Origin: Ignavibacteria bacterium
GTDB taxonomy: Bacteria > Bacteroidota > Ignavibacteria > Kapaibacteriales > UBA2268
Assembly: GCA_012522895.1 (NCBI GenBank)
Contig: JAAYJM010000188.1
Span: 1 to 33,399, forward strand
Length of the DNA: 33,399 nt
Direction: 5' to 3'
The position numbers and the translations under genes are program-made. Positions within the stretch are counted from its first letter, which is position 1. Each line of letters opens with the position of its first letter. The notes under the pieces were generated by a model that made no database searches, had not been told where the DNA came from, and saw only the letters and a program-made list of their open reading frames with translations. Shown one piece after another: positions 23,902 through 31,711 of this stretch.

Positions 23902-24461
23902 TATTTTTTCAAATATTTTATTGCTTCTTCAAGAAATTCAATATTGTCTTTAAATCGCCCGAGACCAGTATTGCAGCTATCACAAATCCAAGTTCTTGCA
24001 TCTCCAGTAGCATGGTCGTGGTCAATCACCAGATTAGCCGTAACGCCGGGTATTGAAGCTTTTTTGCATATTGGACAAATAAAAAATATTTCTGGTTTTT
24101 CAGCATTCATTCTTTTCTTTTCAGAATTTTTTAATGCCCTGCCATCAATTGATTTTCTGCATTCTTTGCAAGAAGGTCTTGTAGTTTTTCGTCCCAAAGC
24201 ATCTGTTTGATTAATATCGAAATCTTTATAATCTTCTTTGAGAATATGACAAACATTGCATATTTTATATTTGTGCGATTTGCCAGTTTTTGTTATTTCA
24301 AGAAATTTTATTTTTGACAATTCAATTTCAATTTCACTCATTTTTCCAATGAAAAAAACTTTTGCCTTAGTTTTCTTGATTTCCTTGACAAATCCGACAG
24401 AATTAACTGCTAAATCATTATGCTTTTCAATCAAAACTACAAAATCGTTTACTTTAATCAT
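23889..24461 (-). CDS. HNH / endonuclease VII-like nuclease (190 aa)
   Basis: The C-terminal part has the endonuclease VII-type HNH fold: Cys129-x2-Cys132, DHDH (147-150), Cys160-x2-Cys163 and Asn164 in CNTGLGRFKDN. Before it a second zinc-binding cluster, Cys68/71 and Cys98/101, may bind DNA. The first ~60 residues are a beta-rich head with KSHKYK after it. The His and Asn expected for catalysis are present. Next to a methyltransferase and a controller gene, it is a good candidate restriction enzyme of HNH type. It overlaps the controller gene by 8 bp. Confidence 0.8.
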   Translation of the reverse strand: MIKVNDFVVLIEKHNDLAVNSVGFVKEIKKTKAKVFFIGKMSEIEIELSKIKFLEITKTGKSHKYKICNVCHILKEDYKDFDINQTDALGRKTTRPSCKECRKSIDGRALKNSEKKRMNAEKPEIFFICPICKKASIPGVTANLVIDHDHATGDARTWICDSCNTGLGRFKDNIEFLEEAIKYLKKYQRS

Positions 24462-24678
24462 TCTTGAATAAATCTGAGTTAAAAAAATCTGACACCGTCA
24501 TCCCAAAAGCATTAGCTATTTTTTCAATATTGGCAATAGATACATTTCTTCGTCCCTGTTCAATGCTTGCAATATAGGTTCTATCAAGTTCACATTCATA
24601 AGCAAACTTTTCCTGACTAAGTCCTTTTACCTGACGCAATTCTCGTAGTCTTTTACCAATTTTTTCTTTGATATTCAT
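24454..24678 (-). CDS. XRE-family controller protein (74 aa)
   Basis: A complete lambda-repressor-like helix-turn-helix: IGKRLRELRQVKGLSQEKFA, then YECELDRTYIASIEQGRRNV and NIEKIANAFGMTVSDFF. Size and sequence are those of C (controller) proteins of type II restriction systems, which first delay and then boost nuclease expression. ATG 24678 lies at the expected transcription start of the promoter at 24685-24715, so the mRNA is probably leaderless, as is common for C genes; the longer reading from TTG 24687 would begin inside that promoter. Downstream it is coupled to the HNH gene. Confidence 0.85.
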   Translation of the reverse strand: MNIKEKIGKRLRELRQVKGLSQEKFAYECELDRTYIASIEQGRRNVSIANIEKIANAFGMTVSDFFNSDLFKND

Positions 24679-24684
24679 AAAAAA

Positions 24685-24715
24685 CAAAAATACTGCTTAG
24701 TAGTTTATCAAGCAA
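24685..24715 (-). promoter_or_regulatory. Controller promoter with operator-like palindrome
   Basis: On the minus strand TTG (24715-24713), 20 bases and TATTTTTG (24692-24685) match the Bacteroidota consensus exactly. Between the two boxes, touching the -7 box, lies ACTACTAAGCAGT (24704-24692), an imperfect palindrome (ACTAC/GCAGT) of the kind controller proteins bind. This arrangement suits autoregulation. The operator role is inferred. Confidence 0.65.
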
Positions 24716-24777
24716 CGGACTTTAAGTATAGTTTTGTTTTAATGCAGAAAAATAATAAAAACCTAATTAAAACGTAT

Positions 24778-24827
24778 AATTACATTATATTTGCAGCAAA
24801 ACTTATGAAATTAAGAAATTTTGAAAT
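24778..24827 (+). repeat. 50-bp direct repeat, outer copy
   Basis: A 47/50 match to 23080-23129, including the ATG and the codons for MKL(R)NFEI, after which the sequence is unrelated and soon closes. It is a scrap of a methyltransferase gene start, left at the right side of the island. The remainder to 25042 holds no recognisable gene. Confidence 0.85.
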
Positions 24828-25042
24828 ATTTCAAGTAGTTAAGGCAGTGATAACAACGAACTGTTCGATATTAGTAAAGGATTTTTTCGGATAAAGTAAT
24901 CTTTTAATTACCGGCTACTGCTTAATTGATTTGTTTGATGTAAAAGTAACGATGAAACCAGAATTTAATACTAACAATTTAGAACTATACAAACAGGAAC
25001 ATATAATTTACGAACAAAGCTTCAACTAAACCCAAAAAAATT

Positions 25043-27292
25043 ATGATTGGAAAATTCCTTGTTTTTATTTCATTTGCATTAGCTTGCGGCTCAGCATATT
25101 TTTTCTTTTCTGCAAATAATAACGAGAAAAGAATCAAAAATGCGCGATTTTTGTTTTATCTTGCCTCCTTTGGGATTTTGCTCAGTTCTGCCCTACTTTT
25201 AGTTAATATATTAAATCACAATTTCCAATACACATATATTTACAGCTATTCTTCAAAAGACTTGCCTTTTTCTTTGCTACTTTCTTCTTTTTGGGCTGGG
25301 CAGGAAGGCTCTTTTCTTCTTTGGGCACTTTTTACGGCAATCGTTGGAATTATTTTCATTAAAAGCATTAAAGGGAAATCCTTAGAACCACTTGCAATGG
25401 GTGTTTATTCGCTGGTTTTCGCTTTTATGATTGTGATTCTTATTGCGAAAAGTCCTTTCGATTATGTTTGGGAGAGCTTTGCGGGTAACAATGTGCAATT
25501 TGGCTATACTCCCGAGGACGGCAGGGGATTGAACCCAATTTTAGAAAATATATGGATTATTATTCATCCCCCTATCCTTTTTATTGGTTACGCTCTGCTT
25601 GCCGTTCCATATTCCATTGCCTTTGCCTCGCTATTTAAAAATGCTTATGAAGAATGGAACGACTTGGCACTGCCTTGGACTAACGCTTCAGCAGCTGTGC
25701 TTGGACTGGGAATTATGCTCGGCGGTTTTTGGGCTTATGAAACGCTTGGCTGGGGCGGTTTTTGGGGCTGGGATCCCGTAGAAAATTCTTCCCTCGTTCC
25801 TTGGATGCTTGTCCTTGCACTCGCTCATACGCAGCTTGTTCAAAAAAAATCGGGTGGAATGAGAAAAACTAATTATATTTTAGCCATTCTCACATTCGTT
25901 TTTGTAATATATTCTACTTTTCTCACAAGAAGTGGAATTTTAAGCGATGTGTCGGTTCATTCTTTTATCGACCCCGGCAAGGTAGTTTATTCAATACTTT
26001 TTGCCTTTCTGTTGCTTTTCTTTCTTGCAGGCATAACTATATTTTTCATTAGATTTAAAAATATTCCGAAAGCTGAAAGCACTTATAAACTTAGTAGCCG
26101 TCCCTTTCTCATTGTTTTTGGAACGATTATCATTTTAATTTCTACATTCATTATTGCTTATGGAACGAGTTTTCCAATTATAACCAGCTTAGTTGGGACT
26201 CTGCAATCAATGGAAATTTCTTTTTACGACAAAATGAACTTTCCATTCATTATTTTAATGATGATTTTAAATGGAGTATCGCTCTTTTTTGCTTGGAATG
26301 GAAATTTCAATAAAAAACAATTAAAGCAAGTAATTTTCCTTTCTGCGCTTTCAATCGTTTTGACTGCCTTTCTTATTTTTATTGCTCTTGACCAATGGGC
26401 ATACATAGTTTTGGCGTTCTCGGCTATTTTATCAATAACGCTGAATATTTTTATAATGTTCAAAAAAATAAGAAAAAAATCTTTTCGGATTGCTGCATAT
26501 CTTTCTCATATTGGTGTTGCTCTGCTTTTTCTCGGAGTGATTGGATCAGCTGGCTATTCAAGTTCTGAGCATTTAGTTTTGCGACCCAAAGAAAGCAGCG
26601 AGAAACTTGGCTATAAAATTACTTTTAAAGGAAAAACGCAGATTGAAAAAGGCAAAAAAGATAGAGAAAAATTTACATATAATCTTGAATTAGAAAAAAA
26701 AGGAAAGCGATTTGAACTGCATCCCATTGTGAGTTGGAGCAGCTATAATGATTGGCAGTTTCCATTTTTTGAGCCGAGCATAAGGACCTCGCTTTTCGAG
26801 GATATTTATATTTCTCCTAAATCTGTTTTAAACGACACTTCATTTCAAAGAGTTACTTTACTTGAAAATGAAACTGCAATTTGTCCGGCAGATTCCTCAC
26901 TTCAAATAAAATTAATCTCACTCGATACCTCAAAGATGGATATTATGCCAGATGAGTTTAGAAAAGTATTTGCCAGCATAGTCGAATTTCAGATGCCAAG
27001 CCAAGTAATCCGCGATACGCTTTATTCTGTTTTAAATTTAGAAAAAGATTCCTTTAGCCCAATATGGTATTCAGTTTTGGGAACAAGCCTTAAAATCGGT
27101 TTAGTTGAGTGTAACTTTGAAAATGGCAGTTTTCAAGCAACATTTAAGTTTGCAAGCGAGCTTTTCACTTTCGAGGTCGCAAAAAAACCATTTATCAATT
27201 TAGTATGGCTCGGCACAATAGCTGTTGTAACAGGCTTTTTCTTTGCGATGTCAAGTCATTTGAGCGGAAAAAGTAATAGGAAAAAAATATAA
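25043..27292 (+). CDS. ccmF: Cytochrome c heme lyase subunit CcmF
   Basis: A 749-residue polytopic membrane protein with the tryptophan-rich WGGFWGWDPVEN motif (237-248) that handles heme on the periplasmic face, plus FWAGQEGSFLLWA, IHPPILFIGYA, FLTRSGILSDVSVHSF and ~14 hydrophobic segments. CcmF takes heme from holo-CcmE and attaches it to apocytochrome c. A long periplasmic domain near the C-terminus (~515-725) is followed by a last helix. It is somewhat longer than the usual ~650 residues. Its natural upstream neighbour ccmE is separated by the restriction-modification island, so it may depend on read-through or a new promoter; none is obvious. Confidence 0.92.
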   Translation: MIGKFLVFISFALACGSAYFFFSANNNEKRIKNARFLFYLASFGILLSSALLLVNILNHNFQYTYIYSYSSKDLPFSLLLSSFWAGQEGSFLLWALFTAIVGIIFIKSIKGKSLEPLAMGVYSLVFAFMIVILIAKSPFDYVWESFAGNNVQFGYTPEDGRGLNPILENIWIIIHPPILFIGYALLAVPYSIAFASLFKNAYEEWNDLALPWTNASAAVLGLGIMLGGFWAYETLGWGGFWGWDPVENSSLVPWMLVLALAHTQLVQKKSGGMRKTNYILAILTFVFVIYSTFLTRSGILSDVSVHSFIDPGKVVYSILFAFLLLFFLAGITIFFIRFKNIPKAESTYKLSSRPFLIVFGTIIILISTFIIAYGTSFPIITSLVGTLQSMEISFYDKMNFPFIILMMILNGVSLFFAWNGNFNKKQLKQVIFLSALSIVLTAFLIFIALDQWAYIVLAFSAILSITLNIFIMFKKIRKKSFRIAAYLSHIGVALLFLGVIGSAGYSSSEHLVLRPKESSEKLGYKITFKGKTQIEKGKKDREKFTYNLELEKKGKRFELHPIVSWSSYNDWQFPFFEPSIRTSLFEDIYISPKSVLNDTSFQRVTLLENETAICPADSSLQIKLISLDTSKMDIMPDEFRKVFASIVEFQMPSQVIRDTLYSVLNLEKDSFSPIWYSVLGTSLKIGLVECNFENGSFQATFKFASELFTFEVAKKPFINLVWLGTIAVVTGFFFAMSSHLSGKSNRKKI

Positions 27293-27343
27293 TTTTAATC
27301 TAAACGTTTTATAAGCTATTTAATAATTAATAAAGGGGTTCAA

Positions 27344-28012
27344 ATGCTAAAAAAATTTAATATTTTACTAATTACATTTGCGTTAATAGCAATGTTGCCA
27401 ATTTGTGCTTGCTCAAGCAATAAAGACGAAGAAAGCGGCGAATTTAAAAAGCCTATAATAGCTGAAGAACAAGCGAATAATAACACAATGGTATTAGCTT
27501 CTACATCGGAGAAGACAAGCGATGTTGAAAAGGAAGAAACGTTGCCAGCCCAAGTTTTCACCATTAAGTCTGTGATGAATGCTGTTAAGGGCAGAGCTGT
27601 TGATTTTACTTGGAACGATGGCAAGAAAGACGTTTCCTTTTCACAATACACAAGGGGAAAGGCAGTGTTTTTAAACTTTTGGGGAACTTGGTGCGGACCT
27701 TGCAGAGCTGAAATTCCAGCTATTATTGATATAGTAAAAGACTTGAAAGACAGGGATTTTGTTGTTGTTGGTGTGGCACTTGAGCATGATCCTGCCGCCG
27801 CTCTTAATGGAGTCAAGCAATATGTTCAAAAAGCGGGTATCAACTATATAAATGTTCTTGACCTTAAAAGAGAGCTTGACGCGGCTTATGGTCGCATAAC
27901 AGGCGTTCCTACTTCAATGTTCATAGATAAAAATGGAAATATAAAAGATGTAATAGTTGGCTCAAGGCCCAAAGCTGAATTTATGAAATTAATTGAAAAA
28001 GTGCTTGATTAA
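27344..28012 (+). CDS. TlpA/ResA-type thiol-disulfide oxidoreductase, lipoprotein
   Basis: A lipoprotein-like signal (MLKKFNILLITFALIAMLPI, then CACSSN) and a ~60-residue acidic linker precede a thioredoxin domain. The redox motif is WCGPC (116-120) in FLNFWGTWCGPCRAEIPA and the cis-Pro loop is TGVPTSMFID. In the ccm pathway such proteins (CcmG/ResA) reduce the CXXCH cysteines of apocytochromes. AAAGGGG (27332-27338) gives a strong ribosome binding site. It follows ccmF by 51 bp, so it ends the ccm operon; strong hairpins come after it. Confidence 0.88.
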   Translation: MLKKFNILLITFALIAMLPICACSSNKDEESGEFKKPIIAEEQANNNTMVLASTSEKTSDVEKEETLPAQVFTIKSVMNAVKGRAVDFTWNDGKKDVSFSQYTRGKAVFLNFWGTWCGPCRAEIPAIIDIVKDLKDRDFVVVGVALEHDPAAALNGVKQYVQKAGINYINVLDLKRELDAAYGRITGVPTSMFIDKNGNIKDVIVGSRPKAEFMKLIEKVLD

Positions 28013-28060
28013 TTTCTTTTGAACCTTGATTTTCTTGATTGATGGATTTCTTGATTTTCC

Positions 28061-28093
28061 AGATGGACTCCACCTTCGAGGTGGAGTCCATCT
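28061..28093 (+). terminator. Hairpin after the ccm operon
   Basis: AGATGGACTCCACC (28061-28074) pairs perfectly with GGTGGAGTCCATCT (28080-28093), a 14-bp stem, loop TTCGA. There is no T run directly after; a second hairpin with T run follows at 28106. The motif recurs at 14092. Confidence 0.7.
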
Positions 28094-28105
28094 CTACGCT
28101 GTTTC

Positions 28106-28139
28106 TCCTTCCCAAATTCAAATGGGGAGGATTTTTTTT
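28106..28139 (+). terminator. Rho-independent terminator of the CCTTCCC family
   Basis: TCCTTCCCA pairs with TGGGGAGGA (two G-T pairs), followed by eight T. It is the same family as the element A hairpins but without the promoter-like leader. The sequence 28140-28314 is AT-rich and shows no gene. Confidence 0.8.
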
Positions 28140-28314
28140 GAAGAAATGAACTCCACTTGCTTAATGGAAAGCATTAAAAAAATATTTAAAAAATAAATTT
28201 GCTTTGTATTAAAAATATATTTAATTTTAATTATGATTAAACGAAATAATATATAAAAAGTGAATCTAAAAAACTAATTACAAAAAAGTATTTTAAAACA
28301 AGCTGGTTTAGAAA

Positions 28315-28569
28315 ATGAATAAATATCTTATAATATACGAAAAAACCGAAAGCGGATATTCGGCTTACGCTCCAGATTTGCCTGGATGCGTTGCAGCAGC
28401 TTCTACTAAAAAAGAAACAGAAATTTTAATGAGAGAAGCTATTGAATTTCACATTGAAGGAATGCTCGAAGAAGGTTTAGAAATTCCCAAACAAACAATA
28501 TTTGGTATTGACTACTATCAAATTTCTGATAAGCATAATATGGAATTGGAAAGAATCTCTATACCGTGA
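28315..28569 (+). CDS. hicB: HicB-family antitoxin, orphan (84 aa)
   Basis: The HicB/UPF0150 pattern is clear: a partially degraded RNase H-like fold with YLIIYEKTESGYSAYAPDLP, GCVAAASTKKETEILMREAI and EFHIEGMLEEGLEIP. HicB antitoxins pair with the small dsRNA-binding-like HicA toxin, normally next to them; no hicA is found on either side. It has no clear C-terminal DNA-binding domain. Its 3' 108 bp are nearly identical to the fragment at 909-1016. Complete and probably expressed, but without its toxin. Confidence 0.85.
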   Translation: MNKYLIIYEKTESGYSAYAPDLPGCVAAASTKKETEILMREAIEFHIEGMLEEGLEIPKQTIFGIDYYQISDKHNMELERISIP

Positions 28570-28626
28570 ATTGAAATCTATTCCGGGGAATATTTGGGCG
28601 CTTATGTGAAAAATGAGGAGTAGAAA
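28570..28626 (+). repeat. Intergenic element B, copy 4
   Basis: GAAATCTATTCC(GGGG)AATATTTGGGCGCTTATGTGAAAAATG is shared with 1017-1092 and, in its second half, with 3246-3350. No element A follows here; the sequence 28627-28764 before the DUF262 gene is unrelated. Confidence 0.6.
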
Positions 28627-28764
28627 AACGACCCTTACGGGAAAAAATTTCTCGTTGGGGGGTTTCATAGTAATCTTTTTTAACTTACTTTGGAAGTAAG
28701 AGAAAAAATCATTTGCTTCTTTCAAAAAGTTAGCATATTTTAATAAAAATTTATTGTATCATTT

Positions 28765-31218
28765 ATGAAAGCATTTGTTATGAATGACATTAACAATGAT
28801 TTTATTACATTCAAAGATTTGATAGCTGATTGGATGACTGAAAAATTTCAACATCTTGAAAACTATTGGAATAATAAAGTAATGATTTCCTTAACTGAGT
28901 TTGAGCGGCAAAACCTTAGGCACTTCAATAGAACTCATTTGAAGCAATTGGATGTAAGGATAAACCTCAAAGTTTTTATAAGAAATTGGGATTTCTTTAA
29001 GGATGACTATCCAAATGATTTGCTAACTTATTTTATATTAATCTTACAAATTGCAAATAAGTTTGCTCATCCTTCTGAAGTCCCATGCAATGATGATAAG
29101 TTTCATGCTTATGATACTATGATGAGAATTTGTGATTATTTAAATCTGGACGAAGAGTTTAAAAATCAATGTGAGGCCCAAAGAACTGTTTTTTTTCAAG
29201 GAATTGAAAGTAACGTTGAATTTAATTATGAAATAAAAGATGCATCTCTATTATCGATTTCTAACATTTTTGAGAAAAGAATTATATTAAGAATACCAGA
29301 TTTTCAGCGCGGTTTCTCTTGGGAAAAGAAGCATTTAGATCAATTCTGGCAAGATTTAATGCAGTTAGATAGAGGTGGAATTCATTATACTGGCGTATTA
29401 ACATTAGATAGAGTTATAATTAATGAGAACAACCAAAACCACTGGCAAGACGCATATTCGCTTTTAAATGAATCACCAGAATTTACGCCCTACTATATTA
29501 TTGATGGACAGCAAAGAATTACAACTATATTAATTTTACTATATTGTTTGAGTAATAGATTAAATGAAGAACAAAGAAATGAAATAATCAATAAATATTT
29601 TATTATTAATCGAGGAGGCAATAATTACTATTTATTTAAATACGAAACAAATAACTTTGCTAATGACTATTTTGTTAATAGATTGAGCGGTGAAGGAAAT
29701 CAAATCAATATTAATGACTTATACACTAGGAGGCTAATAGAGGCTGAACATTTTTTTAATAATAAAATCAATGAAAAATTTATATCTGATGATGATGAAA
29801 ACATTGTTGATATTAATGGAATAAGCGGGCTAATTGAAAGAGTTACTAATAAATTTAAATTTAAAATTTACGAAGTTTCTAATGAATTAGAATCCAGCAT
29901 TATATTTGAAACAATGAATAATAGAGGAAAGTCTTTATCTAAATTAGAATTATTAAAAAACAGATTGCTTTATTTAACTTCTATTATTCAAATAAATAAT
30001 ACAGATAGAATTGAATTGAGAAATGAAATAAATAGAACTTGGTCAATTGTTTATGAGTATCTTGGCAAAGACGAGGAAAATGTTATAAATGAAGATGATT
30101 TTTTACTAAAACACTATTTTATGTTTTATCAGTATTACGGTATCCAGGTTGATCTGATTATAAACAGTTTATTTCAAGAAATTAGCGAAGAAGAGATTGA
30201 AGCTAAATTCCCATTGAACATACAAAATGACAATGAGGTTTACAGTAATATTTTAGAATACACTTTAAGTTTGCAAGAAAGTATTAAAGTATGGTTTAAA
30301 ATTAAACTACCATATCATCAAGAAAATAACTTAAATGAAAGCATTTTATTCTGGTTAGAAAAGATCAACAGGTTGCCATATAGGGCATTCGATCCTTGTA
30401 TTATGGCTATATTATTGAGATACCCAAATGAAATCGAACAAATAGTTGAATTGTTAAAAAAAATTGAGATTTTTATTGTAAAGTCATTTTATATAGCTAA
30501 TAGAAATAGTAATTTTAGGAAGAATCATTATTTAGGCAGAGCGAACAGATTATTTAGAGATGACATTGAAGATCAAATTAGCATTCAAGGCTTAATTGAG
30601 GATATCGACGAATCGTTAAACGAAGGTGCTAATAACAATTATTACTTTGAAGCATTTCGGGAAAAAGTTACAGCTTTTCGAAATGAGAAAGGATTTTTGG
30701 ATTGGAACGGATTTAAATACATATTATATGAATACGAATTGAATTTAATGGAAGAGGACCAAGATAACCCTTTATTAGTAGAATGGTCAAGAGCTAAACG
30801 TGATATACAATATGAGCTTATTTACCCCGAAGAGCCAAGAGATGGTGCTTGGAATCAAATTGAGAATGATTTAAATATTCAGACAATTAATAAAAATAGA
30901 TTACGATTTAGCCTTGGAAACATTCTTTTAAAAAGATCACCTGGCCACAAGGCATACCGTAGAAATAGTTTCGAGAACAAAAAAACTCATCAAAATTTTG
31001 GCTATGAGGATGGCTCATATTCAGAAATGGAAGTTTTCGAAAAAGAAAATTGGACTCATAAAGAAATTTTATCAAGAGGAGTTAAAATTTACGATTTTAT
31101 AAAAGAAAGATGGGAGCTTAGTTTCGCTGATGACCTTGCATCAAAGAAAAAAATATTAAGACTAGCTAACGTTCCTCCTATTGCTGATATTAACGATGAA
31201 AACTTTGAAGAGTTTTAA
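28765..31218 (+). CDS. DUF262-domain protein with HEPN-like head and altered DUF1524-like tail (817 aa)
   Basis: Three parts can be seen. Residues ~1-140 are helical and end in a segment (ILQIANKFAHPSEVP, then FHAYDTMMRICDYL) like the HEPN domain of Swt1-type proteins. Residues ~165-430 are DUF262: IPDFQRGFSWE (FQRxFxW, from 180) and IIDGQQRITTI (DGQQR, 247-251), and FETMNNRGKSLSKLELLKN. The end (~680-790) follows DUF1524, with SLGNILLKRS and W-x2-x-I-x2-R, but the expected 'EHI.P' reads ELIYP (684-688), so the first catalytic His is Leu685. DUF262/DUF1524 proteins are the basis of type IV GmrSD enzymes, which cut modified phage DNA using NTP. Defence is likely; loss of nuclease activity is possible. 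Confidence 0.82.
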   Translation: MKAFVMNDINNDFITFKDLIADWMTEKFQHLENYWNNKVMISLTEFERQNLRHFNRTHLKQLDVRINLKVFIRNWDFFKDDYPNDLLTYFILILQIANKFAHPSEVPCNDDKFHAYDTMMRICDYLNLDEEFKNQCEAQRTVFFQGIESNVEFNYEIKDASLLSISNIFEKRIILRIPDFQRGFSWEKKHLDQFWQDLMQLDRGGIHYTGVLTLDRVIINENNQNHWQDAYSLLNESPEFTPYYIIDGQQRITTILILLYCLSNRLNEEQRNEIINKYFIINRGGNNYYLFKYETNNFANDYFVNRLSGEGNQININDLYTRRLIEAEHFFNNKINEKFISDDDENIVDINGISGLIERVTNKFKFKIYEVSNELESSIIFETMNNRGKSLSKLELLKNRLLYLTSIIQINNTDRIELRNEINRTWSIVYEYLGKDEENVINEDDFLLKHYFMFYQYYGIQVDLIINSLFQEISEEEIEAKFPLNIQNDNEVYSNILEYTLSLQESIKVWFKIKLPYHQENNLNESILFWLEKINRLPYRAFDPCIMAILLRYPNEIEQIVELLKKIEIFIVKSFYIANRNSNFRKNHYLGRANRLFRDDIEDQISIQGLIEDIDESLNEGANNNYYFEAFREKVTAFRNEKGFLDWNGFKYILYEYELNLMEEDQDNPLLVEWSRAKRDIQYELIYPEEPRDGAWNQIENDLNIQTINKNRLRFSLGNILLKRSPGHKAYRRNSFENKKTHQNFGYEDGSYSEMEVFEKENWTHKEILSRGVKIYDFIKERWELSFADDLASKKKILRLANVPPIADINDENFEEF

Positions 31219-31341
31219 AACTTTCATATTAAAATTGGCAATTATGTTTATACTGTTCCTTTTGTAGAAGAAGCGGACAAAATTTTTCTTAAAACAATAT
31301 ATCCAGATAGAATAGCAACTAAAAAATATTTGGGGGAAAAA
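31219..31341 (+). pseudogene. Toxin remnant reading in frame into the RHH antitoxin
   Basis: Directly after the DUF262 stop (TAA 31216-31218), in the same frame, an open stretch encodes GNYVYTVPFVEEADKIFLKT then IYPDRIATKKYLGEK. This resembles the C-terminal half of the small toxins paired with this kind of RHH antitoxin ('KIFLKTI.P.RKATKKYL'). No start codon and no N-terminal half remain. It passes without a stop into ATG 31342 of the antitoxin. It is a 5'-truncated toxin gene. Confidence 0.6.
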
Positions 31342-31611
31342 ATGACTAAATATATAGATCATGAAGAAAAAGAAATAATTGAATCTTTGTATGCTGACGA
31401 GTGGCTTACAGACTTCGATGAATCTATTAAAAAAGCGTATGTAGAATCCGCACAATTGAATAGGTATAGTGCAAAGCAGATCAATATAGAAGTTTCAGAG
31501 CAGGATTATCAAAAGATACTAGCAAAAGCGAGGGAATCGGGAGTTCCATATCAGGCAATTGTTTCTATGCTTATTCAAAAATATAATGAAGGGAAGATTG
31601 CATTTATTTAA
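31342..31611 (+). CDS. Ribbon-helix-helix antitoxin (89 aa)
   Basis: After an acidic helical head (EEKEIIESLYADEWLTDFDE) comes QINIEVSEQDYQKILAKARE and SGVPYQAIVSMLIQKYNEGK, the strand-helix-helix of CopG/BrnA-like antitoxins with the frequent 'GIPYQ' motif. ATG 31342 is preferred over TTG 31330 because TGGGGG (31330-31335) then serves as a ribosome binding site 6 bases before it. Its toxin gene is reduced to the remnant in front. Confidence 0.75.
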   Translation: MTKYIDHEEKEIIESLYADEWLTDFDESIKKAYVESAQLNRYSAKQINIEVSEQDYQKILAKARESGVPYQAIVSMLIQKYNEGKIAFI

Positions 31612-31711
31612 TGGCTAAAAATTAATTCTTAAATATGAGTATTTGCATATTAGTTTAAATATTCTTAATTTAGTATGTCTATTTTATTATTTCAAAAAGA
31701 AAGGCTTTATT

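Larger units (their letters stand above)
19370..25042. mobile_element. Restriction-modification island between ccmE and ccmF
   Basis: Seven genes of DNA methylation and restriction lie between two genes of one pathway that are normally neighbours. Five run with the ccm direction (19408-23901) and two run against it (23889-24678). No integrase, transposase or tRNA is present, and I found no clear direct repeats at the outer edges. At the right side lie a 50-bp duplicate of an internal sequence (24778-24827) and about 200 bp without a recognisable gene (one 25-codon ORF, 24952-25029). Interpreted as an insertion; boundaries are approximate. Confidence 0.7.

Noticed and set aside
24952-25029. 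25-codon ORF before ccmF
   Set aside because: Too short, with no ribosome binding site, motif or recognisable similarity; it is noted only as part of the island's right edge.
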